A stretch of 41,519 nt of DNA from Campylobacterota bacterium (GCA_030836825.1 JAUPLR010000067.1:1-41519), one strand, 5' to 3'; numbered from the stretch's first letter, positions 1-9,261 are shown. Notes: generated from the letters alone by a model not told the origin. A program made the numbers and translations.

Positions 1-14
1 GGGGATTGTAAAAA

Positions 15-44
15 TATGGTGACTCTCCCCTTGGAGTCACCATA
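15..44 (-). terminator. Intrinsic terminator-like hairpin downstream of the MazF-like toxin gene
   Basis: Near-perfect inverted repeat TATGGTGACTC-TCCCCTTG-GAGTCACCATA; on the minus strand it is followed by TTTTTAC, a short U tract. Confidence 0.55.
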
Positions 45-122
45 ACACTTTCCCTGCACAACGTACTTTCAACCACTTTAAGCTTTACTAGGTGACCAAC
101 TTTTCATAAAACTATATTTCAT

Positions 123-458
123 TTAAAAATTTTTGCAAAGATGGGCAATTACAGCATCATATTCAACCGATGTAAGTTTTGCAATTTTCTCTTTTATTCT
201 CATTTTTGAAAGAACTCGGATTTGATTGATTAAAATATCCGAATCTTCTTTGAGACCATCTCTTTTTAAAATTCTGATTCTATATGGATCCATATTATCA
301 AGAAGATCCGTCGAAAGAGGCATAAGAATGACTGTATCTAAGATAGCATTTTCATCATCCCCTGAGATGATTACGGCAGGTCTAATTTTTCCTACTTCAT
401 CACCTTTTTTAGGGTAAAGATTGACAATGACAACATCGCCTCTATTTAAGTCCATCAT
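123..458 (-). CDS. MazF/PemK-family endoribonuclease toxin
   Basis: MDLNRGDVVIVNLYPKKGDEVGKIRPAVIIS...ILMPLSTD is the classic MazF/PemK N-terminal pattern; overlaps the upstream antitoxin ORF. Confidence 0.85.
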   Translation of the reverse strand: MMDLNRGDVVIVNLYPKKGDEVGKIRPAVIISGDDENAILDTVILMPLSTDLLDNMDPYRIRILKRDGLKEDSDILINQIRVLSKMRIKEKIAKLTSVEYDAVIAHLCKNF

Positions 459-690
459 TCACTCCAAGCTCTGCAAATTCCAAATCTTGATGATTTCTTA
501 GTTTATGCAGTTTTGCAAGTTTTTCTTCTCGATCGATTTTTTCGATGATCGGCAAGATAAAGCTTTCATATTTTGAAGAAATAAAATATCCTACAGTAGT
601 ATGCGCTCTTCTATCGATAATTTCAGCCACATCCATTATTTTCATTAAAGAGGGCTTGTTTTGAATATCTGTTACACCATACGTTAACAT
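442..690 (-). CDS. Putative Phd/YefM-like antitoxin
   Basis: 82 aa ORF immediately upstream of and overlapping the mazF-like gene; 'VTDIQNKPSLMKIM...VGYFISSKYESFILPIIEKI' resembles Phd/YefM antitoxins. Confidence 0.6.
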   Translation of the reverse strand: MLTYGVTDIQNKPSLMKIMDVAEIIDRRAHTTVGYFISSKYESFILPIIEKIDREEKLAKLHKLRNHQDLEFAELGVNDGLK

Positions 691-862
691 CTAATATCCT
701 TTTTTTGTATTAATCTATGTGTATTATATCTTATATTTAATATCTTAACTACTAAAATATACTTTTACACTTTACGCTTTCTTTAAACTTTCATAGCCTA
801 TAATGTTTTCAGACATCAAGTAAGGATTCCCCACGCAATCGCAGGACGTTAAAATCATTTTT

Positions 863-2161
863 ATGAGCTTTGTTATTCTCATTGGATTTGGGGCTTTACT
901 CCTAATGCTTCCGTTTGCCCATAATGGTGAGCTCTCTCTCATCGATGCTCTCTTCACTTCCACATCTGCCGTATGTGTGACAGGGTTGATTGTCAAAGAC
1001 ACTCCCGTCGATTTCACCACTTTCGGGCACGTCGTTATCCTCTCTCTGATTCAAATCGGGGGGATAGGGTACATGACTGCGGTGACGTTTATGGCCCTCA
1101 TGCGCCGTCAGAAACTCAACTATCGGGATCGTCTTATCCTCAAAGAGTCCTTAAATTACCCGGGAATGAGCGGAATATTTCGCTTCTTGAAAATTGTTTT
1201 TGCGAGTATCGTTATTATTGAACTCGTTGGCGGTATCATTCTCTCATTGCGTTTCTGGGCAGATATGCCGTTTGGCAAAGCCCTTTGGTTCGGTTTCTTT
1301 CACTCTGTTTCCGCATTTAACAATGCCGGGTTTTCCCTCTACAGTGACAATATGATGGGCTTTAAGGGGGATCTTGTTATCAATCTCACCATACCGCTTC
1401 TCATTATATTGGGTGGACTTGGGTATTTAGTCCTCTTGGAGCTTTACAACTACCGCAAAAAAACGTTAGCCCGTATCTCTACGCATACCAAAATCGTCTT
1501 ATGGACATCGGGATTACTGATTCTAGGGGGGATGATGATCATTCTCACCCTCGAGTGGAACAATCAAAAACTGTTTGGAGATGCGGATGGATGGCACAAA
1601 ATTTTGATTGCGTGGTTTGCCTCTGTCAACTACCGTACAGCAGGTTTTAACACCATCGATTTTTCAATCATGAACGATTCGGATCTCTTTTTTGGAACCA
1701 TATTTATGATGATAGGAGGAAGCCCCGGAGGGACTGCCGGCGGTATCAAAACGACCGTCGTAGCGCTAGCTGTTATCGGAGTCTGGTACACATTACGCGG
1801 ACAGACCAATCCTCATATTTTTCGCAGAAGCCTCAGCGCCTATCAGATCAACAAAGCGTACGCTGTTATTTTTATTGCCACTTTTTATGTTTTGATTTCC
1901 ACCGTTTTACTCAATGAAAGCGAAAGACTCTCCTTTGTGCGAACCCTCTTTGAAACCTGCTCGGCGTTTGGCACCGTAGGGCTTTCTACGGGTAATGGAG
2001 GGGTGTTAAGTTACAGCGCAAATTTCAGCGCTCTTGGAAAGTTCAATATTATCTTATTGATGCTGATGGGAAGAATTGGTGTCTTTGCCTTCACCGTTGT
2101 CATCGTGGGAAAAGCGGTAAAAAGCCGCATTAAATACGCAGAAGGAAAGGTCGTAATATGA
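863..2161 (+). CDS. ktrB: KtrB/TrkH-family potassium uptake membrane subunit (N-terminus uncertain)
   Basis: First filter region DALFTSTSAVCVTGL, later SPGGTAGGIKTT; ends in ATGA overlap with a KtrA/TrkA-like gene. Confidence 0.85.
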   Translation: MSFVILIGFGALLLMLPFAHNGELSLIDALFTSTSAVCVTGLIVKDTPVDFTTFGHVVILSLIQIGGIGYMTAVTFMALMRRQKLNYRDRLILKESLNYPGMSGIFRFLKIVFASIVIIELVGGIILSLRFWADMPFGKALWFGFFHSVSAFNNAGFSLYSDNMMGFKGDLVINLTIPLLIILGGLGYLVLLELYNYRKKTLARISTHTKIVLWTSGLLILGGMMIILTLEWNNQKLFGDADGWHKILIAWFASVNYRTAGFNTIDFSIMNDSDLFFGTIFMMIGGSPGGTAGGIKTTVVALAVIGVWYTLRGQTNPHIFRRSLSAYQINKAYAVIFIATFYVLISTVLLNESERLSFVRTLFETCSAFGTVGLSTGNGGVLSYSANFSALGKFNIILLMLMGRIGVFAFTVVIVGKAVKSRIKYAEGKVVI

Positions 2162-2811
2162 CGTACGTTGTTATCGGATTAGGAAAGTTTGGATTTCACG
2201 TTGCCAAGGGGTTGGCACAGCAAGGAGAAGTCGTTATCGCTATCGATAATGATGAAGAAAAAATTCGCGATATAAGCGAGTTTGTTCAAGACGCAATCAT
2301 GCTTGATTCTACCGATATACGCGCTCTTCGTGAAGCGGGAATTGGGGATGCGGAAATCGCGATAGTCAGTATCGGTGAACATATTGAAGCCAGCATTCTT
2401 ACCGTTATGGCGCTCAAGGAACTGGGCATCGAGACGGTTGTCGCCAAAGCTATTACCCAAGTACACGGGCAAATTCTCTCCAAACTCGGTGCTGCCAAGG
2501 TGATCTATCCCGAGATGGAATCAGCCAAAAAGCTGGTTAAAAAAATCGTTGCCAACATGCACTACGAAACGATCGATCTCTCCATCACAATGAAGCTTGC
2601 CAAAATGACCGTTCCCTCTTTTTGGGTCGGCACTTCGATTCTCTCTCCTATTTTCGAAGAAGAGTATGATGTAAAAGCCATTGCCTACAAGCATCAAGGA
2701 GAATGGCGTACTACCTTTGAAAAAAATGATATTCTGGAAGCCGGCGACATTTTGGTCGTATTGGGCGACAGCAACCATATCGAAGCGCTCAGTAAAAAAC
2801 ATAATCAATGA
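2158..2811 (+). CDS. ktrA: KtrA/TrkA-family RCK regulatory subunit of K+ uptake system
   Basis: Rossmann start TYVVIGLGKFGFHVAKGLAQQGEVVIAIDNDEEK plus RCK_C-like C-terminus; ATGA overlap with upstream KtrB-like CDS. Confidence 0.9.
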   Translation: MTYVVIGLGKFGFHVAKGLAQQGEVVIAIDNDEEKIRDISEFVQDAIMLDSTDIRALREAGIGDAEIAIVSIGEHIEASILTVMALKELGIETVVAKAITQVHGQILSKLGAAKVIYPEMESAKKLVKKIVANMHYETIDLSITMKLAKMTVPSFWVGTSILSPIFEEEYDVKAIAYKHQGEWRTTFEKNDILEAGDILVVLGDSNHIEALSKKHNQ

Positions 2812-3551
2812 TCTTAAAACGCTTTATCTGGCTGTTCTTTCCCCTCTCGATTTACGCACAGACACCCCCTCAACAATGGGGCGAAAATGTTACCGGCGTA
2901 ACTACCAAGTTCCATTCCGATAAAAAAGAGATTGCTCTAACCTTTGATGCATGCGGTGGAAGCGCGCGAAGTTCTCAATACGATGAGGGACTCATCGAGT
3001 TTTTGACGGCACACCGTATCCCTGCCACTCTTTTTATCAACGCCCGCTGGATTGACAGTAATCCTGAAATTTTTATGCAGCTTTCCCGCAATCCCCTCTT
3101 TGAAATCGCCAATCACGGAACAGCCCATAAACCTCTTTCCGTTGAAGGCAAGAGCGCTTACGGCATCCATGGCACTGCCTCCGCGGATGAAGTGATCGCT
3201 GAAATACAGGGAAACAATCAAAAAATAGAAAAACTCACCGGAAAACGTCCAAGATTTTTTCGCGCCGGAACCGCTTATTACGATGAGCAAGCCGTAGCCA
3301 TTGCGCATACACTGGAAATGGAGATTGGCGGGTTTTCGATTTTAGGCGATGCGGGAGCTACCTTTAGCGCCCAAAAAGTAGCTCAATATCTCATCGCTGC
3401 TCGTGCTGGAGATATCATCATCTACCACATGAACCATCCTGAGGGGGGAACGCGTGAGGGAATTATTCAAGGCGTCACAACCCTTATCAAAGAGGGCTAT
3501 ACGTTTGTACGTTTGAGTGATGTTAAAAAGAGCCTCATAAAAATCCCGTAA
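2808..3551 (+). CDS. Polysaccharide deacetylase family protein
   Basis: ALTFDACGGSARSSQYDEGLIEFL, EIANHGTAHKPLS (H-x3-H), N-terminal signal-like segment; ATGA overlap with ktrA-like CDS. Confidence 0.8.
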   Translation: MILKRFIWLFFPLSIYAQTPPQQWGENVTGVTTKFHSDKKEIALTFDACGGSARSSQYDEGLIEFLTAHRIPATLFINARWIDSNPEIFMQLSRNPLFEIANHGTAHKPLSVEGKSAYGIHGTASADEVIAEIQGNNQKIEKLTGKRPRFFRAGTAYYDEQAVAIAHTLEMEIGGFSILGDAGATFSAQKVAQYLIAARAGDIIIYHMNHPEGGTREGIIQGVTTLIKEGYTFVRLSDVKKSLIKIP

Positions 3552-3914
3552 TCACCAGCCATCTCCCGCATGATTGTCGTGCTTTGATTTTTTATAGCGT
3601 CTGGCATTTACCCTTTTTTCAAGCTGATTTTGGGCGTAAAAAAGTTCTTCCTTGATAGTGTTTATCTCCTCATCGCTGTTACGATAATCGAGAATTTTTT
3701 GCCCCAACGCTTCGAGCGCCATGTACTCATCTTTATACAGTTTGACCGCTTCATTTTTTTCTAAAAAACGAAAATTCATGTCCACTTTTTGATCGTACTG
3801 TTCTTTGGTCGGATCCTCGCTTTTGGCAAGATACGACAATATTCCACTTATAAAGCGCCCCAAAAGACGAATGTAGCGAAGTCGCTTTGAGCTTTCGAGT
3901 TTAGAATCGTTCAT
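3552..3914 (-). CDS. Conserved hypothetical protein, charged/coiled-coil
   Basis: ORF track begins at 4013, but the ATG at 3914 (MNDSKLESSK) has a CCGAGG-like RBS and is the better start. Confidence 0.55.
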   Translation of the reverse strand: MNDSKLESSKRLRYIRLLGRFISGILSYLAKSEDPTKEQYDQKVDMNFRFLEKNEAVKLYKDEYMALEALGQKILDYRNSDEEINTIKEELFYAQNQLEKRVNARRYKKSKHDNHAGDGW

Positions 3915-3978
3915 AAAACCTCGGTTAATGATTAAGAAGCTATAATTATATCGACAATATGCACAAAAGGTTTTTTTC

Positions 3979-4377
3979 ATGAAGTGGTTTCTTTCTCTGC
4001 TTTTGCTCGCCAACGTTACGATGGCCGACTACACGGCCAAGCCTCTCGATAAAAAATTGTTTGACTCTAAAATTAAAATCATCGACATACGAACACCTGG
4101 CGAATGGCGAAACACTGGACTTGTCAAAGGATCTATCCCGATTAAATTTTTTGATGAACGCGGAAACTATGATCTCGAAGCATTTCTAAACAGACTCAAT
4201 AAAAACATCAAAGAGGGCGAACGTTTTGCCATCATCTGCGCTACTGGAAATCGCACCAAGATACTAGGTACCCACCTTGGGCAAAAGATGGGCTACAACG
4301 TTATCAATCTGCAAGGCGGAATTCAATGGGCAATAGCAAAAAAAATCCCGATAGAGCCTTATACACCAAAGAGTTAA
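3979..4377 (+). CDS. Exported rhodanese-like domain protein
   Basis: Signal peptide MKWFLSLLLLANVTMA; IIDIRTPGEWRNTGLVKGSI; active-site CATGNRT (CxxGxR). Confidence 0.85.
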   Translation: MKWFLSLLLLANVTMADYTAKPLDKKLFDSKIKIIDIRTPGEWRNTGLVKGSIPIKFFDERGNYDLEAFLNRLNKNIKEGERFAIICATGNRTKILGTHLGQKMGYNVINLQGGIQWAIAKKIPIEPYTPKS

Positions 4378-4475
4378 GCTAGAAAATTCACGAGACCCTT
4401 GGCAGCATAGTGCCTTGCAACATCGTGAATCATTGCTTTAATTCGCGCCCATCTGATACTCTTTTTTAGTATACT

Positions 4476-4493
4476 TTGGTATAGGAATTGCTT
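4476..4493 (+). promoter_or_regulatory. Candidate sigma54 (-24/-12) promoter
   Basis: TTGGTATAGGAATTGCTT: GG and GC separated by exactly 10 nt, in TTGG...TTGCTT context; about 40 nt upstream of ATG 4533. Confidence 0.5.
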
Positions 4494-4532
4494 AGAAATA
4501 GAATCTATGTCCCAAAAGGCGCACCCTATTTT

Positions 4533-5741
4533 ATGGAATCTCTGAAGCTAAAGACCAAACTTCTTTATTTACTCATAAGTGTCGCGCTGGGCCTTCTTGT
4601 TGTCGGTTTTGTAGGTTATTTTAACCTTCTGACAATGAAAAAAAACGTAGATACGCTCTATTTTGGCTCCATGCTTCCTATCACCGAGCTCAGCGCTATC
4701 AACACGGCCTATCACCATGAACTTGAATCCAATGTTTATCGATGGCGGGAAAAAGTACTCAGCGATGAAGATTTCGCCCGTGACGTTACCTTGGGTCTTA
4801 CCAATATTGATCAGCTGTGGGCCAGCTATCGTTCGCATCACACCCGTCCCGAAGAGGTCCCTTACATCACGTACACCGATGGACGTATTGATGTTATGAA
4901 ACGCTATTTTGAGAACATTCGCTCACTTGCCGCCCAGCACACAAATGCATCTTCTGTCTCAATCTTGACCCTTTCCGATAACATCACTTCCATTCACAAT
5001 ACCATTGCGCAACTCATATCCTATGAAATTGCTGTGGCACAATATGAGCGTTCCGTTACCCTTAACCATCATCAAAATTCTTTGATGCAACTTGCCGTCA
5101 TGCTCAGTGTCATTTTAGCAGGGGTGATGACCTTTGCGTGGCGAATCTTTACCCAAATTGAACGGCAACAACAACAGCTTTTGGATTCTTCGAAAGCATT
5201 ACAACACCTTAATATAAAGCTGGAGCAGGCTTCCTACACAGATACCCTTACGGGGATTTTTAACAGGCGCTATTTTAATCTCGTCTATGAGCGTGAATTC
5301 AAGCGCGCTTCTCGCGCCGTTAAACCGATTACTTTTATCATGGTAGATATTGATTACTTCAAACCGTACAATGATACGTATGGGCATTTACAAGGCGACG
5401 TTGCCTTGCAAAATGTCGCGCGTGTATTGAAAACATCGCTCTCGCGTCCCGGAGACTTTGCCTTTCGCTTAGGCGGGGAAGAGTTTGGCGTCGTACTAAG
5501 CGATACCGATGCGGCAAGTGCCCGCCAAATGGCGGAACGCTTGCGTTTCAATGTAGAATCGCTTAATATGGAACATAAAGGGAATAAAAACACGGGGATT
5601 GTCACGATTTCTCTGGGCGCGATTTGCGTCACCCCTACTATGAGTATGGGAAATGAAGCACTCTTGCACACCGCCGATGTCAATCTCTATGCGGCAAAAG
5701 AGAGAGGTCGTAACCAAGTCGTCTTTACGACTACTTTATAG
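4533..5741 (+). CDS. Membrane-associated diguanylate cyclase (GGDEF domain)
   Basis: Two TM segments flanking a probable four-helix-bundle sensor; RLGGEEFGVV active site with RxxD (RPGD) I-site 5 residues upstream. Confidence 0.9.
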   Translation: MESLKLKTKLLYLLISVALGLLVVGFVGYFNLLTMKKNVDTLYFGSMLPITELSAINTAYHHELESNVYRWREKVLSDEDFARDVTLGLTNIDQLWASYRSHHTRPEEVPYITYTDGRIDVMKRYFENIRSLAAQHTNASSVSILTLSDNITSIHNTIAQLISYEIAVAQYERSVTLNHHQNSLMQLAVMLSVILAGVMTFAWRIFTQIERQQQQLLDSSKALQHLNIKLEQASYTDTLTGIFNRRYFNLVYEREFKRASRAVKPITFIMVDIDYFKPYNDTYGHLQGDVALQNVARVLKTSLSRPGDFAFRLGGEEFGVVLSDTDAASARQMAERLRFNVESLNMEHKGNKNTGIVTISLGAICVTPTMSMGNEALLHTADVNLYAAKERGRNQVVFTTTL

Positions 5742-5744
5742 GGC

Positions 5745-6098
5745 TTACTTCGGTTTCTTAAAACAAAAAGAGAGGGCTTCCAACGCTTCACGTATCTTTG
5801 GTCCAATGTCGCCTTGAAACTCCATCCAGCCCTCTTTATACGCACCGCCGCACGCAAGTTTTTTTTTCAAAATGGTCAGTGTTTTTTGCGCAGCCTCATC
5901 ACTTAAACAAAACGGTCCCACGAGGCTCACCGCTTTTCCGCGGCGTTTCTCTTTTTGCAAAATCAACGCATGCTTTGAAGGCTCCTCGATAATGATGATT
6001 TTTGCTTTGGTTTCGCTTTCCAAATTCCATCCGTCATCCCATGATGAACCAAAATCCAGCGAAAACTTCGTCCCCCTAGACATCTTTTTCTCGGACAA
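5745..6098 (-). CDS. SUI1/eIF1-like (YciH-type) translation factor family protein
   Basis: KRRGKAVSLVGPF...TLTILKKKLACGGAYKEGWMEFQGDIGPKIREAL matches the SUI1/YciH pattern. The start may be ATG 6083. Confidence 0.75.
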   Translation of the reverse strand: MSEKKMSRGTKFSLDFGSSWDDGWNLESETKAKIIIIEEPSKHALILQKEKRRGKAVSLVGPFCLSDEAAQKTLTILKKKLACGGAYKEGWMEFQGDIGPKIREALEALSFCFKKPK

Positions 6099-6918
6099 CC
6101 TTCTGAATCAATGCACTCGCGCCGGGGACATTCAGATCTCCTCGATTCACCATCATAAGGATCTGATTCCCGCAATACAGCGCGTTATCGTACACCACCA
6201 CCACAATTTCATCCCCCTCTTTTAGAAACGTGGTTTCGCCAAAATGGGTGTAGCGTGTAGCCCCGATACTAACGATCGCTTGCGTTGGAAACTGAGCCTT
6301 TTTTAGATACTCTCCGATGGATTCCAAGGGTCCGATGTCTTCTTGCGTATTAAGCTGTTGAACCATCCACTGCGTGAGTTTTTCGTAAAAATAACGATAA
6401 CCCTTAAGCTCAACGTCTTCTCCGTAACGCATCGTCAACCCATCACGCTTTAAGAAAGATGCGATTCGATAGCTGTCCATAACCCCGCCCTCAACAAAGC
6501 GATCAATCGGAAAAAGAGTTGACGCTATCCCCTTGGAGAAAGGACCCCAATTTTTTTTGAGGCTAATTTTAGGAACACCTTCTTTGCGAAGAGAACAGTC
6601 GTTGTATGCGCCGAATTGTTTTGGAATAATATGCGTTACCTTCCCGCTAGAATCATACGTTATTTCACAAATAAGCCCTACTTCAGGCTCGATTTGAACA
6701 TTGCACTCTTCTTTTGGAAGAACAATGGTGTCGCAGCTAAGAGGATAAACACCCAAATAACCCTCACGATTGGGGACATAAAAAGGGAACATCCCTTTGG
6801 GACCGTTGGGATCTTCGGTAATGACCTTTTTGAAGTCTTCAATTTCTCCCGCCTGCTCTAAATGCAGGGCAAAATTGCCCGCGACGCCAAAACCGACGTA
6901 ATTTTTATAAAGTTCCAT
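6076..6918 (-). CDS. DUF5718-like conserved protein
   Basis: MELYKNYVGFGVAGNFALHLEQAGE...; start reassigned to ATG 6918, overlapping the ABC-F stop. Family assignment from memory. Confidence 0.6.
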   Translation of the reverse strand: MELYKNYVGFGVAGNFALHLEQAGEIEDFKKVITEDPNGPKGMFPFYVPNREGYLGVYPLSCDTIVLPKEECNVQIEPEVGLICEITYDSSGKVTHIIPKQFGAYNDCSLRKEGVPKISLKKNWGPFSKGIASTLFPIDRFVEGGVMDSYRIASFLKRDGLTMRYGEDVELKGYRYFYEKLTQWMVQQLNTQEDIGPLESIGEYLKKAQFPTQAIVSIGATRYTHFGETTFLKEGDEIVVVVYDNALYCGNQILMMVNRGDLNVPGASALIQKVVREKDV

Positions 6919-8509
6919 TGGCTTTCGCCTCGGCAAACTCTTCATACGTTCCGTGGAAGTCGGTATACGTTCCGTCCAAATGCAATTCGATAATACGTCC
7001 TGCAAATGCATCCAAGAGCTCACGGTCATGACTCACGCAAATAACATTTCCTTCAAACTCATACAAAGCCTCACCCAAAGCAACGATCGCCTCAAGGTCA
7101 AGATGATTGGTAGGTTCATCCAACACAAGGAAATTTCCCCCCTCAAGCATCATCTTGGAGAGCATCATCCGATGTTTTTCTCCTCCGGAGATTTTCTCGA
7201 CACTTTTTTCTTGCTGCTCACCGTTGAACAGCATACGTCCTAAACAATTTCGGATCTCCGAAATCTCACGCTTTGGATCAAAAGCTCTAAGCCAATCATA
7301 CAGCGTCCCAGTCCCTTTTATCTTATCCGCGGTGTCTTGCGGAAAATAACTCGGTTCTATCGTAGCGCCCCACTTAACGGTTCCTTTGGTAGGCGCAAAT
7401 TCCTCCATTATAATTTTACACAACGTTGACTTACCTGCACCATTGGGACCGATAATCGCAATTTTTTCCCCCGGAGCAATCAAGAGATTGATATCATTCA
7501 GCACTTTTAAATCCCCATAGCTGTGATTGATATTCGCGATGGCCAATGCTTCATCTCCCATTTGACGCTTCGCTTTAAAGACGATACTTGGATCACGGCG
7601 GCTCGAGGGCTTAATGTCTTCAATCGTTAGTTTTTCAAGCTGTTTTTGACGAGACGTCGCTTGTTTCGCTTTAGAGGCATTGGCAGAAAAACGGCGCACA
7701 AAGGCTTCAAGCTGCTCTTTTTCTTTTACTTTTTTATCACGATCCAACTGTGCTTGATTCGCCATGACCGTGGATGCGAGATACCAGTCATCATACGTCC
7801 CCGTAAACTCACGGATTTTTTGGAAATCGACATCCAAGATGTTCGTAACAACCGCATTAATAAAGTGACGGTCGTGAGAGATGATCACCAAAGTCCCCTC
7901 ATGGCGCTGAAGCTCGCGTTCCAGCCATCCAATGGTTTCGATATCCAAGTTATTCGTAGGCTCATCGAGGAACAATACGTCCGGTTTTGGATACAGAACT
8001 TGTGCCAAAAGAACTTTAAACTTTTCAGATGACGGAAGGCTTGACATCAATTCTTGATGATGCTCTGAAGAGATACCGACATTTTCCAAAATTTTGGCAA
8101 TCTGAACATCGTATTCGTACGTCGGATCCTCCTCAACGCTGATCATTTCCAATTCCGCAAGACGGTCATTGACTTTATCGTCTTCGAAATCACCGTTGGC
8201 ATAGAGATGTTCTTTCTCTTTGATCGCGTCGTATAAACGTTTATTTCCCCACAAAACCGCATCCGCAATCGTAAAATCTTCAAACGCAAACTGATTTTGT
8301 CCTAGGATGCCGACCTTCAAACCCGGTTCAATCGACACATCTCCCTCATACTCTTTGATTTCACCGCTGAGGATTTTCAAAAAGGTCGTTTTTCCCGCAC
8401 CATTTGCGCCAATCAAACCATAACGCTTGTTTCTATCCAGCTTGAGGTTAATCCCCTCAAACAAAACTCGACTTCCAAAACGCATTGCTAACTTTGTAAC
8501 TTGTACCAT
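6905..8509 (-). CDS. ABC-F family ATPase (translation-associated, YbiT-like)
   Basis: Two ABC modules (GANGAGKTT, GPNGAGKST; LFLDEPTNNLD, LVLDEPTNHLD), no TM segments. Confidence 0.92.
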   Translation of the reverse strand: MVQVTKLAMRFGSRVLFEGINLKLDRNKRYGLIGANGAGKTTFLKILSGEIKEYEGDVSIEPGLKVGILGQNQFAFEDFTIADAVLWGNKRLYDAIKEKEHLYANGDFEDDKVNDRLAELEMISVEEDPTYEYDVQIAKILENVGISSEHHQELMSSLPSSEKFKVLLAQVLYPKPDVLFLDEPTNNLDIETIGWLERELQRHEGTLVIISHDRHFINAVVTNILDVDFQKIREFTGTYDDWYLASTVMANQAQLDRDKKVKEKEQLEAFVRRFSANASKAKQATSRQKQLEKLTIEDIKPSSRRDPSIVFKAKRQMGDEALAIANINHSYGDLKVLNDINLLIAPGEKIAIIGPNGAGKSTLCKIIMEEFAPTKGTVKWGATIEPSYFPQDTADKIKGTGTLYDWLRAFDPKREISEIRNCLGRMLFNGEQQEKSVEKISGGEKHRMMLSKMMLEGGNFLVLDEPTNHLDLEAIVALGEALYEFEGNVICVSHDRELLDAFAGRIIELHLDGTYTDFHGTYEEFAEAKANGTL

Positions 8510-8669
8510 ACTCTTGTGCTCTTTTCAAGGTTTATTAATGTCGCGATTGTATCCAATGTGACTTTAGAGTGCGCTTGATCCAATTTTTAACATTGCCATA
8601 AGATTTCAACCGATAAAATAAGCGCAAGGATTATGCAGGTTATAGTTCGATTTTTTCACGGAGTGCAAT

Positions 8670-8945
8670 GTGACACAAATATATGTTGGGAATATTCCCT
8701 ACGGTAAAGACGAAAATGATCTCAAAGATCTTTTTGGAGAATACGGTGAAGTTAGTTCAGTTAAATTCGTAAACGATAAGGAAACAGGACGTTTTAGAGG
8801 TTTTGGATTTGTTGAAATGGTCAACCAAGATGAAGCCAATAAAGCAATTGCTGCGCTTGAAAACAGTGATTGTGGCGGACGTACGCTACGTGTCAATGAG
8901 GCGCGCCCTCGTGCTCCGCGCCCACCACGTGAGTCTAACTGGTAA
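8670..8945 (+). CDS. RNA-binding protein, RRM domain
   Basis: RNP2 IYVGNIP and RNP1 RGFGFVEM; basic R/P-rich tail. Confidence 0.95.
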   Translation: MTQIYVGNIPYGKDENDLKDLFGEYGEVSSVKFVNDKETGRFRGFGFVEMVNQDEANKAIAALENSDCGGRTLRVNEARPRAPRPPRESNW

Positions 8946-8955
8946 TTTTACGTTT

Positions 8956-8973
8956 ATCCCCATTTATGGGGAT
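8956..8973 (+). other. Short palindromic hairpin downstream of the RRM gene
   Basis: ATCCCCATTTATGGGGAT inverted repeat 10 nt after the stop; followed by TCTCTC rather than a clean T run. Confidence 0.4.
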
Positions 8974-9028
8974 TCTCTCTGCCTCTCTTAATTCTCCAGT
9001 CTATTTATTCTAACTACTTGGATCAAAA

Positions 9029-9232
9029 ATGACCTATACCCTCAACGGTGCATTTATCGAACTGCACAAACTCATCAAACTTCTCGATCTCGTTGACACC
9101 GGAGGTCAAGCGAAAATGCTCATAGAGGATGGATTGGTCCTTCGTAATGGCATCATTGAAACCCGAAAACGGGCTAAAATTATCAAAGGTGAGACAATCG
9201 CTATCGGGGACGTTACAATCACAATTGTCTAG
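9029..9232 (+). CDS. S4-like RNA-binding domain protein (YbcJ-like)
   Basis: FIELHKLIKLLDLVDTGGQAKMLIEDGLVLRNGIIETRKRAKI is the S4-like YbcJ pattern. Confidence 0.85.
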   Translation: MTYTLNGAFIELHKLIKLLDLVDTGGQAKMLIEDGLVLRNGIIETRKRAKIIKGETIAIGDVTITIV

Positions 9233-9261
9233 TTGATTATTAATGGAGTTTTAACTATAAT
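9233..9261 (+). promoter_or_regulatory. Candidate sigma70-type promoter upstream of ctpA
   Basis: TTGATT - 17 nt - TATAAT. Confidence 0.55.

Noticed and set aside
3915-4013. N-terminal extension of the 3552..4013 ORF (MASKSRERNHFMKKTF...)
   Set aside because: It overlaps the divergent rhodanese promoter and start; the internal ATG at 3914 has a better RBS.
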